DNA of 64,000 bases from Clavibacter zhangzhiyongii (GTDB lineage: Bacteria > Actinomycetota > Actinomycetes > Actinomycetales > Microbacteriaceae), in assembly GCF_014775655.1 (NCBI RefSeq), contig NZ_CP061274.1, positions 2,790,001 through 2,854,000 of the forward strand, in the 5' to 3' direction. Below are positions 59,940-64,000 of this stretch, in pieces. Position numbers and translations under genes: made by a program. Positions within the stretch are counted from its first letter, which is position 1, and each line of letters begins with the position of its first letter. Below the pieces are notes generated by a model that was not told the origin of the DNA, did not search any database, and saw only the letters and a list, made by a program, of their open reading frames with translations.

Positions 59940-61442
59940 GTGACCACGGACACCGCACTCGACATCGACGGCCTGATCGACCCCGAGGAGGTCGAGGCCG
60001 GGCCCGGCACGCTGCGGATCACGGATCCGCGCGACGGCTCGCCCGTGGGCGACATCGACGCGTCGAGCCCCGAGGAGGTCGACGCCGCAGTGCGCCGCTC
60101 GGTCGCCGCGTCCGCCGCCTGGGCTGCGACGCCGCCCGCCCAGCGCGGCCAGGCCGTGCGCCGCGCCGCCCACGCGCTCGCGGAGCACGCGGAGGAGCTG
60201 GCGGAGCTCAACGTGCGCGAGACCGGCAAGCCGCACGGCGACGCGCTCGGCGGCGTCGGCGCGGGCGTCGACACGCTCCTGCAGTACTCCGAGCTCGGGC
60301 CCGTCCACCGCGGGAAGGCCCTCCTCGGCACGCTCCCCAACGTCGACTTCTCGGTGCCGCGCCCGCGCGGCGTCACGGTCGCGCTCACGCCGTGGAACGA
60401 TCCGGTGGCGGTCGCCGCCGGCATCATCGGCGCGGCGCTCGTGATGGGGAACACCGTGGTCCACAAGCCGAGCGAGCGCTGCCCGCACACGGGCGAGCTG
60501 CTCGGGCGGATCCTCGCGGAGGCCCTGCCCGACGGCGTGCTCGTCTCCGTGGTCGGCGGCGGCGACGTCGGCGACCGGCTCGTCGCGCACGAGGACACGC
60601 AGGTGGTCGCGCACGTCGGATCCACCGCCGCGGGCGAGGCCATCGCGCGCCGCGCCGCCGGCACCCCCACCCACGTCATCCGCGAGAACGGCGGCAACGA
60701 CCCGCTCCTCGTCGACGCGGGCGTCGATCCCGCGTGGGCCGCCGCGCAGGCCGCCCTCGGGTCCTTCGCGAACGCCGGCCAGATCTGCACCTCGGTCGAG
60801 CGGATCTACGTCCACCGCGACATCGCCGACCGCTTCACCGCCGCGCTCGTCGCCGAGGCCGAGCGCTGGAACTCCTCCGGCGACCTCGGTCCGCTGGTCG
60901 ACGAGCGCATGCGCTCCGCCGTGCACGAGCAGGTGTCGGAGGCGCTCACGGAGGGCGCCCGCGCGCTCGTCGGCGGCCACGTCCCCGACGGCCCCGGGTC
61001 CCGCTACCCCGCCACCGTGCTCGTCGACTGCACCGACGACATGACCGTGATGACGCACGAGACGTTCGGCCCGGTCGCGGCCGTGCGGGTGGTCGAGGAC
61101 TTCGACGAGGCCCTCGAGCGCGCGTCCGCCGACCGCTACGGGCTCGCCGCGAGCGTGCTCACGGCGTCGATGGAGCACGCGCAGCGCGCCGCCGCCGAGC
61201 TGCCCGTCGGCACGATCAAGGTCAACGGCGTCTTCGGCGGCGCACCCGGCGGCGCCGCGCAGCCCCGCGGCCGCAGCGGATCCGGCTTCGGCTACGGCCC
61301 CGAGCTGCTCGACGAGATGAGCACCACGACGGTCGTGCACCTCGGGCTGCCCGTGCTCGACGCGGGCGATGCGCCGGCCGTCACCACCCCGGCCGAGGAC
61401 GCGTCCGGCTCCGTGAGCACCGACGCGGGCGACGCACGATGA
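59940..61442 (+). CDS. Aldehyde dehydrogenase family protein
   Basis: The 500-residue protein has the ALDH fold: TPWNDPVAVAAGIIGAALVMGNTVVHKPSE in the cofactor part, catalytic Glu in VIRENGGNDP (a variant of the usual ELGGK motif), and catalytic Cys in FANAGQICTSVERIYV. The last 25 residues are Ala/Thr/Asp-rich. Its GTG follows GAGGAGA. The stop overlaps the next ATG by 4 nt, so it is co-translated with the second HldE-like gene. It may oxidise an aldehyde of a sugar pathway; the substrate is unknown. Confidence 0.88.
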   Translation: MTTDTALDIDGLIDPEEVEAGPGTLRITDPRDGSPVGDIDASSPEEVDAAVRRSVAASAAWAATPPAQRGQAVRRAAHALAEHAEELAELNVRETGKPHGDALGGVGAGVDTLLQYSELGPVHRGKALLGTLPNVDFSVPRPRGVTVALTPWNDPVAVAAGIIGAALVMGNTVVHKPSERCPHTGELLGRILAEALPDGVLVSVVGGGDVGDRLVAHEDTQVVAHVGSTAAGEAIARRAAGTPTHVIRENGGNDPLLVDAGVDPAWAAAQAALGSFANAGQICTSVERIYVHRDIADRFTAALVAEAERWNSSGDLGPLVDERMRSAVHEQVSEALTEGARALVGGHVPDGPGSRYPATVLVDCTDDMTVMTHETFGPVAAVRVVEDFDEALERASADRYGLAASVLTASMEHAQRAAAELPVGTIKVNGVFGGAPGGAAQPRGRSGSGFGYGPELLDEMSTTTVVHLGLPVLDAGDAPAVTTPAEDASGSVSTDAGDAR

Positions 61443-63022
61443 CGAGCGAGCTGCGCGGGATCATCGGCCTCCTCGCGGAGCGCCGGCCCACCGTCACGGT
61501 CATCGGCGACGTCATCCTCGACGAGTGGTGGCGCGGCCACAGCGACCGGATGACCCGCGAGGCGCCGGCGCCCGTCGTCGACGTGACCGAGCGGATCCAG
61601 TCGCTCGGCGGCGCCGCGAACACGGCCGTGAACCTCGCGAGCCTCGGCGGCACCGTGCGGATGGTCGGCCTCGTCGGCCAGGACGCCGCGGGCGACCGCG
61701 TGCGCGACCTGCTCGTGGCCGCGGGCGTCGACGTCACCGGCCTCGTGCACTCGCCGCGCCTGCGCACCACCACCAAGACGCGCATCGTGGGCGACGACCA
61801 GGTGATCGTGCGGGTCGACGACGTGCACCGCGGATCCGTGCACCGCGACGACGCGCGCGCCCTCGCCCGCGCCGCGCTCGAGGCGACGGCGGGCGTCGAC
61901 GCCGAGATCGTGTCCGACTACGGCACCGGCACGCTGCACGGCGTGGTGCTCGAGTCGCTCGCCGCCCGGTCGAGCCGCCCCGGACTGACCGTCGTGGACG
62001 CGCACGACCCCGCCATGTGGGCGCCGCTCCGCCCCGACCTCATCACGCCGAACGCGGGCGAGGCCGGCCGCCTCGTCGACCGTGCGCTCGGCCGCGACGA
62101 GGACCGCGCCGCCGTCATCGCGGGGCTCGCCGACGCCGTGCTCGCCGCATCCGGATCCGCGACCGCCGTCGTCACCCTCGACCGCGACGGCACCGTGGTG
62201 CTCGGCGCGGGCGAGCCGTACCGCACGCGCGCGCACCCGGTGCCCGAGAAGCAGGCGTCCGGCGCGGGTGACACCTTCGTCGCCGCCCTCACGCTCGCGC
62301 GCGCCGTCGGCCTCCCGCTCCAGGTGAGCGCCGACTTCGCGCAGGCCGCGGCCGACGTGGTCGTGCGCCTCCCCGGCACCTCCGTGTGCTCCGCCGCGAC
62401 CCTCGCCGACCACCTCGGCGAGACGCGCTCGCGCACCGTCAGCCAGGGCGAGCTCGTCGAGCTCGTGGCCGCCGAGCGCGCCGCGGGCCGCCGGATCGTC
62501 TTCACCAACGGCTGCTTCGACGTGCTGCACCGCGGCCACACCACCTACCTCCGCCAGGCCAAGCGCCTCGGCGACGTGCTCGTGGTGGCGCTCAACAGCG
62601 ACGACTCCGTGCGGCGGCTGAAGGGATCCGACCGGCCGGTGAACACCGCGGAGGACCGCGCGGGCGTGCTCGCCGAGCTGTCCTGCGTCGACGTGATCAC
62701 CGTGTTCGACACCGACACCCCCATCCCGCTCATCGAGGCGGTGCAGCCCGACGTGTACGCGAAGGGCGGCGACTACACGCCCGAGATGCTCGACGAGACC
62801 GCGGTGGTGCGCGCGTACGGCGGCGAGGTGTCGATCCTCGGCTACGTGCCGTCGCAGTCGACGAGCTCGATGGTGGACCGGATCCGCGCCTCCGCTCCCG
62901 AGCCCGGCTTCACCCGTCCCACGGGCACGGCGACGTCCGCGCCCGTCTCCGGCCCCGAGGCCGACGCCCCCGCGTCCGCGTCCGAGACGGATCCGGAGCC
63001 CGCGCCGGGAGCACCCCGGTGA
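61439..63022 (+). CDS. HldE-like bifunctional heptose kinase/adenylyltransferase (copy 2)
   Basis: The 527-residue protein has the full HldE layout. The PfkB-type kinase has VIGDVILDEWWRG, SLGGAANTAVNLASLGG and GAGD at 275-278. The nucleotidyltransferase domain has TNGCFDVLHRGH (HRGH at 364-367), NSDDSVRRLKGSDRP and YAKGGDYTPEML. It ends in an Ala/Pro/Glu-rich tail absent from copy 1. It is closer to proteobacterial HldE in its N-terminal motifs than copy 1. It overlaps the ALDH and the following GT2 gene by 4 nt each. Confidence 0.92.
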   Translation: MTSELRGIIGLLAERRPTVTVIGDVILDEWWRGHSDRMTREAPAPVVDVTERIQSLGGAANTAVNLASLGGTVRMVGLVGQDAAGDRVRDLLVAAGVDVTGLVHSPRLRTTTKTRIVGDDQVIVRVDDVHRGSVHRDDARALARAALEATAGVDAEIVSDYGTGTLHGVVLESLAARSSRPGLTVVDAHDPAMWAPLRPDLITPNAGEAGRLVDRALGRDEDRAAVIAGLADAVLAASGSATAVVTLDRDGTVVLGAGEPYRTRAHPVPEKQASGAGDTFVAALTLARAVGLPLQVSADFAQAAADVVVRLPGTSVCSAATLADHLGETRSRTVSQGELVELVAAERAAGRRIVFTNGCFDVLHRGHTTYLRQAKRLGDVLVVALNSDDSVRRLKGSDRPVNTAEDRAGVLAELSCVDVITVFDTDTPIPLIEAVQPDVYAKGGDYTPEMLDETAVVRAYGGEVSILGYVPSQSTSSMVDRIRASAPEPGFTRPTGTATSAPVSGPEADAPASASETDPEPAPGAPR

Positions 63023-63984
63023 CCTCGGGCCGGAGCCGCCGCTGGTCCGGCGAGTGGGGCGCGGGCCGGGCGCCGGACGCGCCCGCGATCGACGTGCTGA
63101 TCCCGAGCGCCGGCCGCACGGCCGAGCTCGCGGTGACCCTCTCGGGCCTCGCCGGGCAGGACGACCCGCCGTTCCGCGTCGTCGTGAGCGACCAGTCCGA
63201 CGGCTTCCGCGCCGACGCCGAGCCGAGCGTGCAAGGCATGGTGCGCGTGCTCCGGGCGCAGGGCCGCGAGGTCGAGGTGGTCTCGCACCTGCCGCGCCGC
63301 GGGATCGCCGAGCACCGGGCGTCGCTCCTCGCGCGCGCCACCGCCGACGCCGTGCTCTTCCTCGACGACGACGTGTGGCTCGAGCCCGGCATGCTGCGCC
63401 GGATGCACGACGCCCTCGAGACCCTCGACATCGGCTTCGTCGGCGCCGCCGTGCAGGGCCTCAGCTACCTCGAGGACCGCCGCGCCCACGAGGCCACGGC
63501 CTTCACGCCGTGGGGCGACGACGTCGAACCGGAGCGCATCCGCCGCGGCACGCCGGGCTTCGACCGCTGGCCGCTGCACAACGCCGCGAACCTCGCGCAC
63601 ATCGCCGCCGACCTCGACCTCGAGGTCGACACCTGGCTCGCCTACCGGATCGCGTGGGTCGGCGGCTGCGTGCTCTACCGCCGCCGCGCGCTCGTGGAGA
63701 CGGGCGGCTTCGACTTCTGGGAGCGCCTGCCCGAGCGCCACTCGGGCGAGGACGTCGCCGCGCAGTGGCGCGTGATGGAGCGCTTCGGCGGCGCGGGCAT
63801 CGTGCCGAGCGGCGCCGTGCACCTCGAGGCGCCGACCACGATCCCGGTCCGCGAGGTCGACGCGTTCGACGTGGTGTTCGCCGAGGATCCGCCGGATCCC
63901 CAGGAAGCACCCCTAGGCGACGCGCCGCCGGAGGAGTCGACTCGATCCGTGGACGCCGCGACCCGTCGCGCCGACCGCTCCTGA
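63019..63984 (+). CDS. Glycosyltransferase family 2
   Basis: The 321-residue GT-A enzyme has IDVLIPSAGRTAELAVTLSGL, the DxD-type metal motif in VLFLDDDVWLEPG, and the acceptor part with GGCVLYRRRALVETGGFDFWERLPERHSGEDV. No membrane helix is visible. The GTG start overlaps the HldE-like stop by 4 nt. It ends 16 nt before the window's edge; further pathway genes probably lie beyond. Confidence 0.88.
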   Translation: MTSGRSRRWSGEWGAGRAPDAPAIDVLIPSAGRTAELAVTLSGLAGQDDPPFRVVVSDQSDGFRADAEPSVQGMVRVLRAQGREVEVVSHLPRRGIAEHRASLLARATADAVLFLDDDVWLEPGMLRRMHDALETLDIGFVGAAVQGLSYLEDRRAHEATAFTPWGDDVEPERIRRGTPGFDRWPLHNAANLAHIAADLDLEVDTWLAYRIAWVGGCVLYRRRALVETGGFDFWERLPERHSGEDVAAQWRVMERFGGAGIVPSGAVHLEAPTTIPVREVDAFDVVFAEDPPDPQEAPLGDAPPEESTRSVDAATRRADRS

Positions 63985-64000
63985 TCACCGACGAGAGGAC

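Noticed and set aside
1-64000. CRISPR arrays, IS elements, prophage, tRNA or rRNA genes
   Set aside because: No regularly spaced repeats, transposase, integrase or structural phage genes, and no cloverleaf or rRNA-like sequence were found.

Overview
The window is high-G+C actinobacterial DNA with dense coding on both strands, short intergenic gaps and frequent 4-nt ATGA/GTGA gene overlaps. Actinobacterial-type genes (cytochrome c oxidase subunit IV, a GAF/ANTAR regulator, a SigB/F-type sigma factor, an lhr-nei pair) and the overall style suggest a member of the Microbacteriaceae, plausibly Clavibacter. That assignment is an inference; no rRNA or tRNA gene is present to confirm it.

Layout. 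0-15.6 kb: housekeeping and stress genes. These are a TetR regulator, a NUDIX-like protein, an esterase, the giant helicase Lhr followed by an endonuclease VIII-like glycosylase, an APC permease, a sigma factor convergent with a GAF/ANTAR protein, a PspC peptide, a secreted amidase and a catalase. 15.65-18.24 kb: a low-G+C insertion (about half G+C) with a two-gene RloA/RloB-type ATPase plus TOPRIM-like pair, a likely anti-phage module. 18.2-32.8 kb: mixed metabolism. This stretch has a serine hydrolase, an orphan oxidase subunit, a small gene broken by an in-frame TAG, a nitroreductase, a ThuA/Gfo-Idh sugar pair with a divergent isomerase, an ABC exporter, a ferritin-like protein, a GIY-YIG-like protein, a response regulator behind a large palindrome, a ParDE module with a clear operator, an S66 peptidase and a GT9 glycosyltransferase. 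32.8-33.85 kb: a second low-G+C insertion with one unknown gene. 33.9-38.2 kb: DedA, a complete class A beta-lactamase lipoprotein, an OhrR-like regulator, an EEP-family hydrolase and a membrane protein.

38.4-45.2 kb is the most distinctive locus, a heptose activation and transfer operon. It encodes a GmhB-type phosphatase fused to a GT9 transferase, a glycosyltransferase, a GT4 transferase fused to a GmhA-type sugar isomerase (SIS) domain, a bifunctional HldE-type kinase/adenylyltransferase and an SDR. All but the SDR overlap by 4 nt. A second HldE paralogue sits at 61.4-63.0 kb between an aldehyde dehydrogenase and a GT2 transferase, and that cluster continues past the window. Together these genes could convert sedoheptulose 7-phosphate into nucleotide-activated heptose and transfer it to a surface glycan, in what appears to be a bacterium without LPS.

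45.2-59.8 kb: two tandem secreted GH26-like glycosidases, a DUF1023-like hydrolase, a third GT9, then a LacI-controlled sugar ABC transporter (two permeases and a binding lipoprotein) with a GH35 beta-galactosidase, a self-contained uptake and hydrolysis locus with a perfect LacI operator. It ends with a solitary DUF1016/YhcG-type nuclease. No CRISPR array, IS element, integrase, rRNA or tRNA was seen.
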